Positions 39,193-47,884 of a stretch of DNA of 64,000 bases are shown here, in pieces. A program made the position numbers and the translations under genes. This DNA comes from Psychromonas arctica DSM 14288 (GTDB lineage Bacteria > Pseudomonadota > Gammaproteobacteria > Enterobacterales > Psychromonadaceae). The stretch's first letter is position 1. Each line of letters opens with the position of its first letter. Below the pieces are notes generated by a model. It had not been told where the DNA came from, searched no databases, and saw only the letters and a program-made list of their open reading frames with translations. The stretch is from positions 23,831 through 87,830 of the forward strand of contig NZ_AXWP01000030.1 in NCBI RefSeq assembly GCF_000482725.1, written 5' to 3'.

Positions 39193-40614
39193 CTATTCAT
39201 TCGCAAGATGAACAAGAGGCGCACGAGCGGCGTTAAGTGCAGCTAAAGCAGCAATCACAGCGGCAACATAAAAGGCAGTTTGAAACGCTGCAATAACAGG
39301 CTCCTGTGGGCCACTTCGTAACACTTCAATACTGGTATTATGGTCAAACCCGGGCAATAACGAATAAATCAACGCCCCAAATAAAGCGGTGCCTATCGCA
39401 GCCCCTAAGTTACGACACAAAGAAGCTAACGCAGTAACTGAACCCACATTGGCTTTTCCACCAACCGTTTGAATCACTAATTGTGTAGTGGGCATAACGG
39501 TACCAAACCCAATACCACAAAGCATACCCAGTAACCCGACAATAAGTGGCTCAGGAGTCAATGACCCCAGCGCGATAAAACCACACATAGATAAAGACAT
39601 TCCAACCACAGGTATCCATTTAGGAATGCCTGTTTTTCCCATAATACGTCCGCTTATTAACGCCCCTGAAATCTGCCCTATCGTTAATGGTAAAAGTAAT
39701 AACCCAGAAGTTGCCGCATTAGTCTTTAACCCCAATTGTAAATAAATCGGTAAGAAAAATATCAAAGCAAACATACAGGCTGCAAATAACATTGAGGTGA
39801 TCAGTGGAATATAAATAGCGTTATTTTTAAGTAACTCATTGGGTAAAAATGGCGTTGCATGACGATGTTGATTACGATAGAACAAAGCTCCTAGTAGCAA
39901 AATTAAAAGTAAGTAATAACCACTTGTTGCAGATATCCACTCAAAATCTTGCCCGGCAACAGATGCCCAATATAAAAACAAAGTACATAATAATGGAAAT
40001 ATGACTAACCCTGTCCAATCGATAGGTTTGTGTCGATGTTCAAGCGTAGCTTTAGGCGTTAAACGAAGTAATCGCCATACGGCAATTAACGCTAAAGGAA
40101 TATTCGCCCAAAACAACCAATGCCATGAATAATGGGTGACGACTAACCCTCCAATAACAGGGCCACCAACACTTGCACAAGCAAACATAGCCGCGAAATA
40201 ACCCTGGTATTTAGCTCGCTGTCGCGGAGGTATTAATTCAGCAATTAAGGCCTGAGAAAGACTCATCAAACCACCGCCTCCAAGGCCTTGAATCACACGC
40301 CCACTAATCATTTGCGGCATATCTTGCGCTAATGCTCCAATCACGGATCCTAAGCTGAATATTCCCAGTGCCCAAATCAATATATTACGACGCCCATAAC
40401 GATCACCTAACCAGCCATAAACAGGCACTGATGCAGCCGTCGCTAATAGATAACCTATCGCTATCCAAGAAGATAAATGAAGCTGCCCAAGGTCGCCGAC
40501 AATACTCGGTGTGGCCGTGGCTAAAATAGTTTGATCAACCGCCGCTAAAAACATCGGTAGAAATACCGCTGAAAAGAAAACGAGGAAAGCTTGTCGCGTT
40601 AGAGGAGAGCTCAT
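39193..40614 (-). CDS. MFS multidrug efflux pump, DHA2 (14-helix) type
   Basis: 473 residues with about fourteen hydrophobic segments. Motif A is GWLGDRYGRRNIL (near 63-75), the DHA-type motif is AAVDQTILATATPSIVGDL near the first helix, and motif C-like GGPVIGGLVVTHYSW follows. This pattern is of EmrB/QacA-type drug:proton antiporters. No membrane-fusion partner gene is adjacent. An 11-bp inverted repeat (40658-40691) lies about 45 bp upstream and may be a repressor site. Substrate unknown. Confidence 0.88.
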   Translation of the reverse strand: MSSPLTRQAFLVFFSAVFLPMFLAAVDQTILATATPSIVGDLGQLHLSSWIAIGYLLATAASVPVYGWLGDRYGRRNILIWALGIFSLGSVIGALAQDMPQMISGRVIQGLGGGGLMSLSQALIAELIPPRQRAKYQGYFAAMFACASVGGPVIGGLVVTHYSWHWLFWANIPLALIAVWRLLRLTPKATLEHRHKPIDWTGLVIFPLLCTLFLYWASVAGQDFEWISATSGYYLLLILLLGALFYRNQHRHATPFLPNELLKNNAIYIPLITSMLFAACMFALIFFLPIYLQLGLKTNAATSGLLLLPLTIGQISGALISGRIMGKTGIPKWIPVVGMSLSMCGFIALGSLTPEPLIVGLLGMLCGIGFGTVMPTTQLVIQTVGGKANVGSVTALASLCRNLGAAIGTALFGALIYSLLPGFDHNTSIEVLRSGPQEPVIAAFQTAFYVAAVIAALAALNAARAPLVHLANE

Positions 40615-40657
40615 GATGCTGGAATAAATAGTAGGAATAACAGATTCAAGTCGACGC

Positions 40658-40691
40658 TCATTATTTAAAGAATTAAGATATTAAATAATGA
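40658..40691. promoter_or_regulatory. Inverted repeat upstream of the MFS pump
   Basis: TCATTATTTAA (40658-40668) and TTAAATAATGA (40681-40691) form an 11-bp perfect inverted repeat with a 12-nt spacer, 44 bp before the MFS start. Efflux genes are commonly controlled by repressors binding such sites, but no regulator gene is adjacent. The remaining 340 bp up to the next gene shows nothing I can support. Confidence 0.4.
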
Positions 40692-41028
40692 CATATTAAC
40701 AAAACACATCAATCTATTTCTGATAACCATTGCACAATAAGATGACCTAAATTTTACGCAGTTAAAATGGAGTAATTTAAAAAGTAAGTGAATACACTTC
40801 GCTCAAGAATTAACGTAGAAGATATCAATCCTTTAATAATAACGAGACAGTTTAATTTTTAGCTTTTTAGTTTTTAGTAATACTGTTATCAATCGTGATC
40901 AAGCGAATAAGCCCTTAAGTAAGCCAAGGATTGCCTTAAAAAAGTAAACATCGTAACATCCCTGCAATAATGCATTTAATAAAAATGTATGTAACGACAA
41001 CATATTAAACAATAAAGAGAAACACAAT

Positions 41029-41280
41029 ATGAATAGCGATGACAAGATTATTTCAACCCTAAAAGAGTTAGAAAATTTTTTAAAACTCGTTGAAAACGGT
41101 GGACTAGGGCTTACGAACATCGAAGGTGTGGCACTGGCAACTAACAATAAAGATGGACGCCGCTTCGTCGCAGTATTAGATGATAAACACCAATTACTGC
41201 TATCACGCTGGGTTACAGAAGAGGTTTTTCAAACAGGCCAAGATTTAGTACGCAATGGCACCAACCCTACTCAGCATTAA
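41029..41280 (+). CDS. Small hypothetical protein
   Basis: 83 residues, mixed helix and strand by eye (KIISTLKELENFLKLVENGG, then RRFVAVLDDKHQLLLSRWVTEE). No signal peptide and no Cys motif. The ribosome binding site is weak (AGAGAAACACAAT). A 10-bp inverted repeat follows the stop by 37 bp and supports an expressed unit. I do not recognise the family. Confidence 0.5.
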   Translation: MNSDDKIISTLKELENFLKLVENGGLGLTNIEGVALATNNKDGRRFVAVLDDKHQLLLSRWVTEEVFQTGQDLVRNGTNPTQH

Positions 41281-41317
41281 TGCCAAGTATTTAAATCAAA
41301 AATATTTTTAAATGTAA

Positions 41318-41351
41318 TAATGAGGGCTAACAATAAGTGCTGCCCTCATTA
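41318..41351 (+). terminator. Stem-loop after the small ORF
   Basis: TAATGAGGGC pairs perfectly with GCCCTCATTA across a 14-nt loop. No T-tract follows, so termination efficiency is uncertain. Confidence 0.5.
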
Positions 41352-41397
41352 GCATTGATAAAAAGGCAAAAAAAAAGACCTGCCCCTCGGCTTTCTT

Positions 41398-41450
41398 GCA
41401 GTTTTGGTGTAAAAGTTAGTGGGCACCTCAATTTCTCCAAGTCGCTTCCG
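41398..41450. repeat. Intergenic element related to 59708-59765
   Basis: CAGTTTT, GTAAAA, TTAGTGGGCACC, AATTTC and AAGTCGCTTCCG occur in the same order and near-equal spacing as CAGTTTTT, GTAAAA, AGTTGGACAC, AATTTC and AAGTAGCTTTCG downstream of hsdR. The copies are diverged. They may be ends of a decayed insertion sequence or an interspersed intergenic repeat. Confidence 0.4.
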
Positions 41451-41481
41451 AGAAAAAGCGAGCACCATGATGATCATTGAT

Positions 41482-42471
41482 TTATCTGATAGTACGGGTT
41501 ATCCATGAACCAATGAACTTAGATGCTTCTAAAATTATAGAAAAGTGATTCGCCCCCTCAATTGTTATTATTTCTTTATCAGCTTTTATATTGCTATTCT
41601 CTTCTGCAAATCTAGTTACTTTCACGGGGTCAAACGCTTCATCTTTGTCTCCAATCCATAACCCAAACTGTTGTAATTCTGATAATTGAGTATCTGGGGA
41701 ATAAGGTGTTGTCGATTTAGACATGTTGACCGTATTAAAGGGCACTATTTCTGGATTTTTTTCTAAAATGCTTACGGGATAGTTGAATTTAACTGCTTTT
41801 GAATGACCTAAAAATAGCCCTCCACTCATACTGTTTATCAGAAAAGATGAAACGCTTACTGTCGAAAATTCATATCCGCCATTTTTATCTTTATCGTAGC
41901 TGGTTTCAGAACGAAAACCAAAATATGGTGCAACAAATACATATCCATCAATAGGTGACCTTTGCTCCCAACTAGAATAATTAAGCGCCAGACCTGCTCC
42001 CCCTGAATGCCCGCCTAAAAAGATAGGGAGGTTTGGATGCTGAACACGGACATGCTTAACAATGGTACTAATATCAGACCAAACTTGTTCTTCACTCGGG
42101 GCATCACCTCGAGCGCCACCTGAACTTCCATGCCCCCTTAAATCGGGCATATATACTACAATGTTAAATTCGTCTCGCAACCCCACACCAATGTGGTTAT
42201 AGGAAAGTCCGCTATGTGCACCAGCACCATGATAAAAAATCAAAATAGCTTTAGCTTGCGGCGGAATATAAGCGCGAAATGCCAAAGAGGTATCATCATT
42301 CGATCGTATAAACTCCAATGAACTTGACTCTTTTTTCTCAGCACTTTTTATCTCTTTAAGTGAAAAGAACTTCACCTGCGGTTGAGCCAATTGATTTGCA
42401 TGTGACTGTGTAACTAAAGCAAATAGCGGAAAAATCACTAGAAAAATCATCATAATAGAACTTAATTTCAT
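41482..42471 (-). CDS. Secreted alpha/beta hydrolase (S33 / monoacylglycerol lipase-like)
   Basis: About 329 residues. A signal peptide (KLSSIMMIFLVIFPLFALV, cleaved after SHA) is followed by an alpha/beta hydrolase: oxyanion region FYHGAGAHSG, MPDLRGHGSSGG, nucleophile elbow GHSGG (Ser near 153), acid DKDEAFDP, and the catalytic His in EGANHFSI. Probably a periplasmic esterase or lipase of unknown substrate. Three ATGs are in tandem at the start: the third (42471) is best placed behind AAAGGA. It lies about 50 bp after the AraC-type gene, in the same direction. Confidence 0.85.
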   Translation of the reverse strand: MKLSSIMMIFLVIFPLFALVTQSHANQLAQPQVKFFSLKEIKSAEKKESSSLEFIRSNDDTSLAFRAYIPPQAKAILIFYHGAGAHSGLSYNHIGVGLRDEFNIVVYMPDLRGHGSSGGARGDAPSEEQVWSDISTIVKHVRVQHPNLPIFLGGHSGGAGLALNYSSWEQRSPIDGYVFVAPYFGFRSETSYDKDKNGGYEFSTVSVSSFLINSMSGGLFLGHSKAVKFNYPVSILEKNPEIVPFNTVNMSKSTTPYSPDTQLSELQQFGLWIGDKDEAFDPVKVTRFAEENSNIKADKEIITIEGANHFSIILEASKFIGSWITRTIR

Positions 42472-42528
42472 CATCATTCCTTTAATTATTTTTGTATTTA
42501 CTTATATCCAAGCTAACGTATCGCTACT

Positions 42529-43389
42529 TCAAGGGGAGATAAATGTCGGTAATGACTTCCGTCTCTGCAACATCAGGAAAAAAACTGACTCTTTCGAAAA
42601 AAGCGGGAAATCACGTAACCCTTCTTTACTTTGCGTAAGCCATTGTGAATATAAGTAAGCGATAGTTTCACTAATTGTATCGTCAGAGCCTACATGGCGA
42701 ATAAGCGCGCAACGCCCAGCAGGTATGATCTTTGTTATGACACCATGGTCGTTTTGTTGTACATCCGATTTCACTGACGCACATATATCACAGCGGTATT
42801 TGTCGGGTTCGGTCACTGCTGGATCATCATAAGCAATGTTAAATGTTCTACTTACCTTCGGTGATAAGTTATTATTTATACGCCAATTAATAAATAAGTT
42901 AATCGTATTGCCAAGCAATTCGAGGGGGCCAAGGTGCTCTATGGCGGCGACTTTAATTTCACTAAAATTTATAACTTCAACGTGATGCGCACATTTATTG
43001 GATTTCATACGGCGAACCCTTAACTTCTTGAATTGTGAATATTTTTCATTCCACGGAGTCCATTGTGGCTGATCTCTAAATTGGGATGGATTCTGGCCAA
43101 TAGACTGACTAAAAGCGCGAGAAAATGCTTCTGAACTTTCATAGCCATTAGCAACGGCAATATCAATAATCCGCATCTCCTTCTTAAAAGCCAATTGGTA
43201 TGAGGCACGTTTCATTCTTGTCTGTCTAATATAAGCGAATGCAGTTATGCCAAAGAGTGATGAAAACTGTCTGTGGAAATGATATTTGGATAAACAAGCA
43301 ATACTGCTTAATTTATCCACGCTTAGCTCCTCATCTAAGTTAGCATCTATATAGTTTAGTAATTGATGAAAACGGTCCTGATAATTCAT
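42529..43389 (-). CDS. AraC-family regulator with GyrI-like effector domain
   Basis: 286 residues. Two helix-turn-helices at the N-terminus (ELSVDKLSSIACLSKYHFHRQFS near 18-40 and IDIAVANGYESSEAFSRAFS near 70-90), with SQSIGQNPSQFR closing the AraC domain. The remaining 160 residues look like the GyrI-like (SOUL/AraC effector-binding) domain of Rob-type regulators: VEVINFSEIKVAAIEHLGPLE and later IIPAGRCALIRHVGS. It should bind a small amphipathic ligand and activate genes. The hydrolase gene downstream is the obvious candidate. Confidence 0.9.
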   Translation of the reverse strand: MNYQDRFHQLLNYIDANLDEELSVDKLSSIACLSKYHFHRQFSSLFGITAFAYIRQTRMKRASYQLAFKKEMRIIDIAVANGYESSEAFSRAFSQSIGQNPSQFRDQPQWTPWNEKYSQFKKLRVRRMKSNKCAHHVEVINFSEIKVAAIEHLGPLELLGNTINLFINWRINNNLSPKVSRTFNIAYDDPAVTEPDKYRCDICASVKSDVQQNDHGVITKIIPAGRCALIRHVGSDDTISETIAYLYSQWLTQSKEGLRDFPLFSKESVFFLMLQRRKSLPTFISP

Positions 43390-43599
43390 TCTTTATAAAT
43401 AACCCTTAGATAAAATCGCTCGGTAACAACAAATTACCATTTGCACTCGCTGAGACATGATGAAAGTTGCGGTGTTTTCATATAAACACCAAAGGCGGCA
43501 AAAAGATGTGCGTGACTTCACCACTTACTAGTAATGGCCGATGCTTTAACAAGTAAGAAAAAGTATCGTCAATCCTTCCTTACGTCCTTAGTGGTAGAG

Positions 43600-43690
43600 A
43601 TCTTACCCTATAGGTCTTAGTGCTTTTTAATAGCAATAGGAGCAGTAATTGCAGTGACTGGTAATTTACCCAAAAAAACCGAGGGTCAGC
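43600..43690 (-). pseudogene. Fragment of a second tyrosine integrase
   Basis: Read on the minus strand, this stretch gives FLGKLPVTAITAPIAIK and then, after a shift of frame, ALRPIG followed by a stop. The intact integrase at 62386 has HLGSLPITAITAPIAIKALRPIE at this place, so about 25 residues of a related integrase survive with a frameshift and stops. It lies outside the left end of the island and indicates an earlier, now decayed integration at the same locus. Confidence 0.75.
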
Positions 43691-44186
43691 TTTTTCTTCT
43701 TGCCTTTACAATAATTATATTGTTTTAGGTCATTAATATTTAGGTCGAATGTAATTAGCTAATTACGCCCACTTTGATCCTTCGCTCGTAAACAAGCGAA
43801 AAAATCTGGATACCCAAGTCATATATTCACAGTAAAAACTCTATAACTCTCTCTGTTCCCCTGAGTTAAACTCGATCTAGTAAGTTCAGTAATGGATGCA
43901 GAAGAATAGAATAGCGGACAGGTGCTTTGGGGTTATAACGACAAAAGATACCATTATAGATATTGCGATACTTAGGATCGCTTTATAAAGCAAAGATAGG
44001 ATGTTCTGGCAGTGTTATAGAGATTGCATTAATCAGGTAACTTAATTCCTGATAACTAAATAGGAATCGATTTTAGTAAGTTAGATTTTTAAATCATGAA
44101 GTTCTGAGGATAAATTAAGAAAGCTAATTAAATTGAATAGTAATTGATATTGGAAGTAAAGTTTTTGATGATATGGAACAGGGGAA

Positions 44187-44210
44187 TGGTGCGATAGGCA
44201 GCTTCGAACC
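44187..44210. other. Left attachment site (decayed copy of tRNA-Thr 3' end)
   Basis: TGGTGC-GATAGGC, then TTCGAACC, matches TGGTGC-T-GATAGGC, then TTTGAACC, at 63814-63838, with one deletion and a few substitutions. The substitutions (TTCGAA, GGCAG) resemble other bacterial tRNA-Thr genes, as expected if this copy is the original chromosomal tRNA end displaced by integration. Confidence 0.75.
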
Positions 44211-44270
44211 CAAAAAATAAACAAAGCAAAAACAATAAATTAAACAGATAAATAGATTAAACTTTCACTT

Positions 44271-44293
44271 GGTATTACTTATGGTATTACTTT
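44271..44293. repeat. Left 23-bp island repeat (tandem GGTATTACTT)
   Basis: Two GGTATTACTT units separated by AT, then a T. Identical to 63661-63683 at the other end. The tandem 10-mer layout is that of integrase arm-binding sites. A related AAGTAACAC follows at 44300. Confidence 0.85.
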
Positions 44294-44319
44294 ATATCGA
44301 AGTAACACTATTTAACTAA

Positions 44320-44339
44320 AGGCTGATATCCACCAGCCT
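44320..44339 (-). terminator. Weak stem-loop after the 252-aa gene
   Basis: AGGCTG pairs with CAGCCT over an 8-nt loop, followed on the minus strand by TTTAGTT. It lies 14 bp after the stop codon of the gene at 44353. Confidence 0.4.
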
Positions 44340-44352
44340 AACCACCATTGTA

Positions 44353-45111
44353 CTATGTTTTTTTCACAATGAACTTAATATCTTTATTTTGGAACTCGGG
44401 TAACAACAATCCGTTTTCTTTTAGATATCTTACAAACACACTTCCGTGCTGCTCAGAGAGAGTTTTCCCCCCGACCAGAGCACTTCCACCAAACTGACTG
44501 CAAAAACGATATGAGTACATTTTTATTTGATACTCAGCAGTCCAGTACCTTGCATGTAACCCTTTTTCCTTGATCTGTTCGGGTTGCATGAGTAGAGGAA
44601 ATTGAATGCATAAATTTTCATGACACCATTTTGCATCTATGAATTGCTGTAAATACTGAGGACTGATCACACAGAAAGAAATGATACTGTCAATATGCGC
44701 TTTGATAAATTTACCAATCTGAATTTCAACTGTACCTTGATCAGTAGCTTTGGTCTTCGGCTTTTCCGTAAAGAGAATGAGTTTCAAAATACTCTTTCTT
44801 TTCCAGTCTCTCAGCGGACCAGACCAAATGTTTGCTCTTAGGTTGGATGTTTCCTTGAATTGGCTAGCAACCCACTCTTCGACTTTGACTGAGCCATCAT
44901 TGAAATGGAGCTCTTTCCAGGCAGACTTTTTCTGTACCAGATGTCGCTTAAACTCACTTTCATTAGGGACAAACTTAACAACAGGTCTGTCTTGATTAAG
45001 TTTATCTTCATAGTGGTCTAATAACCTTTCTATTACCTGTTCTTGAGTTTCAAAGCCAACTCTATGCGTACTTAAGCGTTGGTTTACCTCTTCACTGATT
45101 TCGATATTCAT
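44353..45111 (-). CDS. Hypothetical island protein with ribbon-helix-helix-like N-terminus
   Basis: 252 residues. The first 40 (MNIEISEEVNQRLSTHRVGF, then TQEQVIERLLDHYE) have the strand-helix-helix look of small DNA-binding or oligomerisation domains such as the SeqA N-terminus. The rest is not recognised. It has several aromatic and basic stretches (RANIWSGPLRDWKRKSIL) and a run KAHIDSIISFCVISPQYL. It is the outermost gene on the left of the island and is divergent from the AlpA-type gene. Confidence 0.55.
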   Translation of the reverse strand: MNIEISEEVNQRLSTHRVGFETQEQVIERLLDHYEDKLNQDRPVVKFVPNESEFKRHLVQKKSAWKELHFNDGSVKVEEWVASQFKETSNLRANIWSGPLRDWKRKSILKLILFTEKPKTKATDQGTVEIQIGKFIKAHIDSIISFCVISPQYLQQFIDAKWCHENLCIQFPLLMQPEQIKEKGLHARYWTAEYQIKMYSYRFCSQFGGSALVGGKTLSEQHGSVFVRYLKENGLLLPEFQNKDIKFIVKKT

Positions 45112-45288
45112 CTATAGGTAACCTTTAATGTAACGGGCTTACTTTCTATGTAAAAGCTATACATTACACTGTAGTAGCTATTCATATCTTGTCAAAGCCT
45201 GTTTATAACACTTTGATGTGGACCTGTAACCAAAGCTAACTCAGATATATTTCATCAACCTGGATAGACCAATAACCAGGAGAATATA

Positions 45289-45492
45289 ATGGAAATTATT
45301 CAGAACCGTAATGACCGCTTTCTTCGCCTACGCGATGCCATCGAAACGACAACACTCTGCCGTAGCAGTATTTACAACCAGATTAAAGCGGGCGAGTTCC
45401 CTAGTAACTACGCCATTATGGGCAAGCGCAAAGCTTGGCTTGAAAGTGAGGTGCAAGCTTGGGTGCTCGCAAGAGTCAGTGCTTCTTATTAG
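45289..45492 (+). CDS. AlpA-family transcriptional regulator / excisionase-like protein
   Basis: 67 residues. Winged helix pattern of AlpA: RFLRLRDAIETTTLCRSSIYNQIKAGEFP, then KAWLESEVQAWVLAR. In P4-like islands AlpA proteins switch on integrase or excision. Ribosome binding site AGGAGA. A strong terminator follows, so it is a one-gene unit. A second AlpA-type gene lies at 50423. Confidence 0.85.
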   Translation: MEIIQNRNDRFLRLRDAIETTTLCRSSIYNQIKAGEFPSNYAIMGKRKAWLESEVQAWVLARVSASY

Positions 45493-45509
45493 AGGAGTGC
45501 AGATAAGAG

Positions 45510-45546
45510 GCCATTGCTAATCTATAGCAGGTTAGCGATGGCTTTT
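45510..45546 (+). terminator. Intrinsic terminator of the first AlpA gene
   Basis: GCCATTGCTAA pairs with TTAGCGATGGC (one T-G wobble) over an 11-nt loop, followed by TTTT. It begins 18 bp past the stop codon. Confidence 0.85.
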
Positions 45547-45718
45547 GTGATTCTAGGATTTTAATACCTAGATCATCTAAATCTAGCATGAGATTTTGAG
45601 CTTTTTTTTCATTTTTTGCCTCGCGACCTCAAAGGTATCATAAGCTTTTAGCAAAGCATTTCGTTATTAGGCCATCATCATACTGATCTAAGCAAGAACA
45701 ATCACTAATGGGACTTGA

Positions 45719-46744
45719 TTAGAGTTTTTCTGGTCCATTTAGCTGTTCAAATTCTTTATCAATAAGCTCTTTTATTACAGCATTAATCTTTTCACCTTTA
45801 TGTTCAGCGAGCCAATCTAAACGTTTGCTAGTCCTATCAAGCATTGATATACCACGAGACTTAGGGCCATTTTTCTTACTTCGGGCTGTCACTTGGTTCC
45901 AGGCCAAGCGAGCTTGCATGAACAAGTATTTTCTCTCTTTTGGATCTTGTAAAAATTCGTAATCAAATTCCGCTTGTAAAGCTAAATAACGCTCTTCGTC
46001 ATTGATAGGTTCCCAAGGTAAGTAAAACATATTGTCTTGTTTTTTCTGATACTCACATAACCATTCCACTTTTTTATTGTCTTTACCATTGAGCCACTTG
46101 GAGAACTTTTTGTTGGTTTCTTCTTGTAGGCTCGTTGTCCAAGCTTCTTTAAGTAGATTCATGATGTATTGCTGTCCACTAAGATCAATTTCACCATAAA
46201 GAAAAGTGGATTCAATTATTTTAAATCTATCATTATGGCTGTGAGGCATTATTACCCGCGTATGAATTTCGAAGAGATTCAGTGAATTTTCGCGTTTTAA
46301 AATTGCTTTTAAATCTTTCCTTTCCGTTTCAGTTTTTAACGCATAACGTTTCCATTTTAAGACCTCACTATCCTCTTTACGGGGAGTATGTAGAGAGCTT
46401 GTTTTTAAAAAGTAATAGCAAAAAGCACAGATTCTGGAGTCATCCTTTATCCATTTGAAATCATCATTTTTAAGCTGTTCTTTTTCATTAAAGGTCTTCT
46501 GAAGGAAAGAAATCAGCTCAGCCTTAAGGTCATTCCCAGCTGATTTATGACTCGCACTTGCTAAGGCTTTTTTTATGCTCTCGGGACTAAAAGAAGAGAT
46601 ATCTCGACGTAAAAAATCATCTGCTTGTATTAAATCAACGGCGCTACTGATCAACTCTTTTGAATCAATATCAAACATATTTTTAAGCTGATAGGCATAG
46701 AAAACAGCTTCCCTCCAGCTTCTTGATACTAAAAAATCATTCAT
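45719..46744 (-). CDS. Hypothetical island protein
   Basis: About 341 residues, rich in Lys, Glu and Trp and probably all helical and cytoplasmic. The C-terminus (SMLDRTSKRLDWLAEHKGEK, then INAVIKELIDKEFEQL) has a helix pair like those of plasmid/phage ribbon-helix-helix proteins. No catalytic motif was recognised. The ATG at 46744 was chosen because GAGGT precedes it; an in-frame ATG lies six codons upstream. It is divergent from the YagK-type gene. Confidence 0.55.
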   Translation of the reverse strand: MNDFLVSRSWREAVFYAYQLKNMFDIDSKELISSAVDLIQADDFLRRDISSFSPESIKKALASASHKSAGNDLKAELISFLQKTFNEKEQLKNDDFKWIKDDSRICAFCYYFLKTSSLHTPRKEDSEVLKWKRYALKTETERKDLKAILKRENSLNLFEIHTRVIMPHSHNDRFKIIESTFLYGEIDLSGQQYIMNLLKEAWTTSLQEETNKKFSKWLNGKDNKKVEWLCEYQKKQDNMFYLPWEPINDEERYLALQAEFDYEFLQDPKERKYLFMQARLAWNQVTARSKKNGPKSRGISMLDRTSKRLDWLAEHKGEKINAVIKELIDKEFEQLNGPEKL

Positions 46745-47194
46745 TTCAACCTCACTATGCAAATGCTATTAAGGTAATAATAAAGTGATAAGTAGATAAC
46801 TTAAAGATAATTGTTCCATAATTATTACATAATTGATAACTTGCTTTCTCTTAGTGTTTACAGCCGAGACAACCTATTTATCGGTACATATTGGCCTTTT
46901 TTCCACTTTACTGACGTTAACGGTTAATCTAGGTAATCAATAAAGCAAAGTTAATCAGATAGAGTGCCCTCGATGAATTCATGAAATAACGCCAGACCAA
47001 AAAAGCTACTTTTGAGGTGATTTATTGCTGTTGCTATAATAAGAAGGAATTGAATAACAAGCTCACCTAAACGATGTCGGTATAGTTATATACATACCTC
47101 TCTCTTAGTAACATACCTTAGTATGGTCGCCTGATAATCCAGTAAATAAATACAACAAATCTTACTTATGATAGCCAACCATAGGTAAGTAAAA
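46745..47194. other. Intergenic region between two divergent island genes
   Basis: About 450 bp that must hold divergent promoters. AT-rich, with AATTATTACATAATTG near 46820 and no clear operators or hairpins. No further gene is supported. Confidence 0.35.
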
Positions 47195-47851
47195 ATGAAC
47201 AACAACTACTTCAAAGGGTTGCCCATTCTAGGCAACCTAAATGACTACAACGAAAGATACTTAGATAAAACAATAGATACGTTGAATCACGCATGTGATG
47301 AGAACAAACGCGTCTATGCAGTACGGATTGATCTTAAGATGCCACAAGCTCCTCAAGAGCTTGATTGCTTAAGTAGAGATGAGATCGTCAACCATTGTCG
47401 ATTTAGAGATAGGGTTATCTCACGGTTCACCGAATCGCTTAAGGCAAAAATTAAAGCAATGGACCGCAGGTACAAAAAAGCGAATCGAAGAGTACGTCCT
47501 TCAAGCGTTCGATTTATTTGGGGCAGAGAGCGAGATACATCAGTAAATGATCATTACCACATGGTATTGCTTTTCAACAAAGAGAAATTCCATAATCTAG
47601 GCGACTGGGAAAGGCGGGATACCTTATCAGGGATGATTCAGGATGCTTGGGCTAGTGCGCTAGGCATGGATTATCACAATGCTATTGGCTTGGTGCATTT
47701 TACCAAAAATGGTGGATATTATTTACATCAAGGTACCTCAGAGTTTTCTCGTCAGTATGAGGAGCTATTTTACCGTCTAAGTTATCTTGCAAAAAAAGAA
47801 ACCAAACACTACGGCGAGGGGCGCCGCAATTTTGGTACCAGTTACAGGTAA
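47195..47851 (+). CDS. Inovirus Gp2 / YagK-YfjJ family protein with HUH-type motif
   Basis: 218 residues. The C-terminal YagK/YfjJ domain is recognisable: VYAVRIDLKMP near residue 45, VRFIWGRERDTSVNDHYHMVLLFNK near 105-130, and a GLVHFTKNGGYYL region. HYH flanked by hydrophobic residues fits the His-hydrophobic-His metal site of rolling-circle replication initiators. Tyr residues follow near 165-190 (SFSRQYEELFYRLSYLAKKE-like region), which could supply the nicking Tyr. Such genes are common in P4-like satellites and may replicate or process the excised island. Confidence 0.8.
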   Translation: MNNNYFKGLPILGNLNDYNERYLDKTIDTLNHACDENKRVYAVRIDLKMPQAPQELDCLSRDEIVNHCRFRDRVISRFTESLKAKIKAMDRRYKKANRRVRPSSVRFIWGRERDTSVNDHYHMVLLFNKEKFHNLGDWERRDTLSGMIQDAWASALGMDYHNAIGLVHFTKNGGYYLHQGTSEFSRQYEELFYRLSYLAKKETKHYGEGRRNFGTSYR

Positions 47852-47858
47852 CGGTTAA

Positions 47859-47879
47859 TGGAGGGTGTTTAGCCCTCCA
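47859..47879. terminator. Stem-loop between convergent genes
   Basis: TGGAGGG and CCCTCCA form a 7-bp perfect stem with a 7-nt loop, midway between the convergent stops at 47851 and 47885. No T-tract is present, so it is a moderate candidate for both directions. Confidence 0.5.
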
Positions 47880-47884
47880 GTAAG

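Noticed and set aside
43457..43530. Plus-strand start MMKVAVFS resembling D-lactate dehydrogenase N-termini
   Set aside because: Only eight residues resemble it before a stop; not enough for a pseudogene call.
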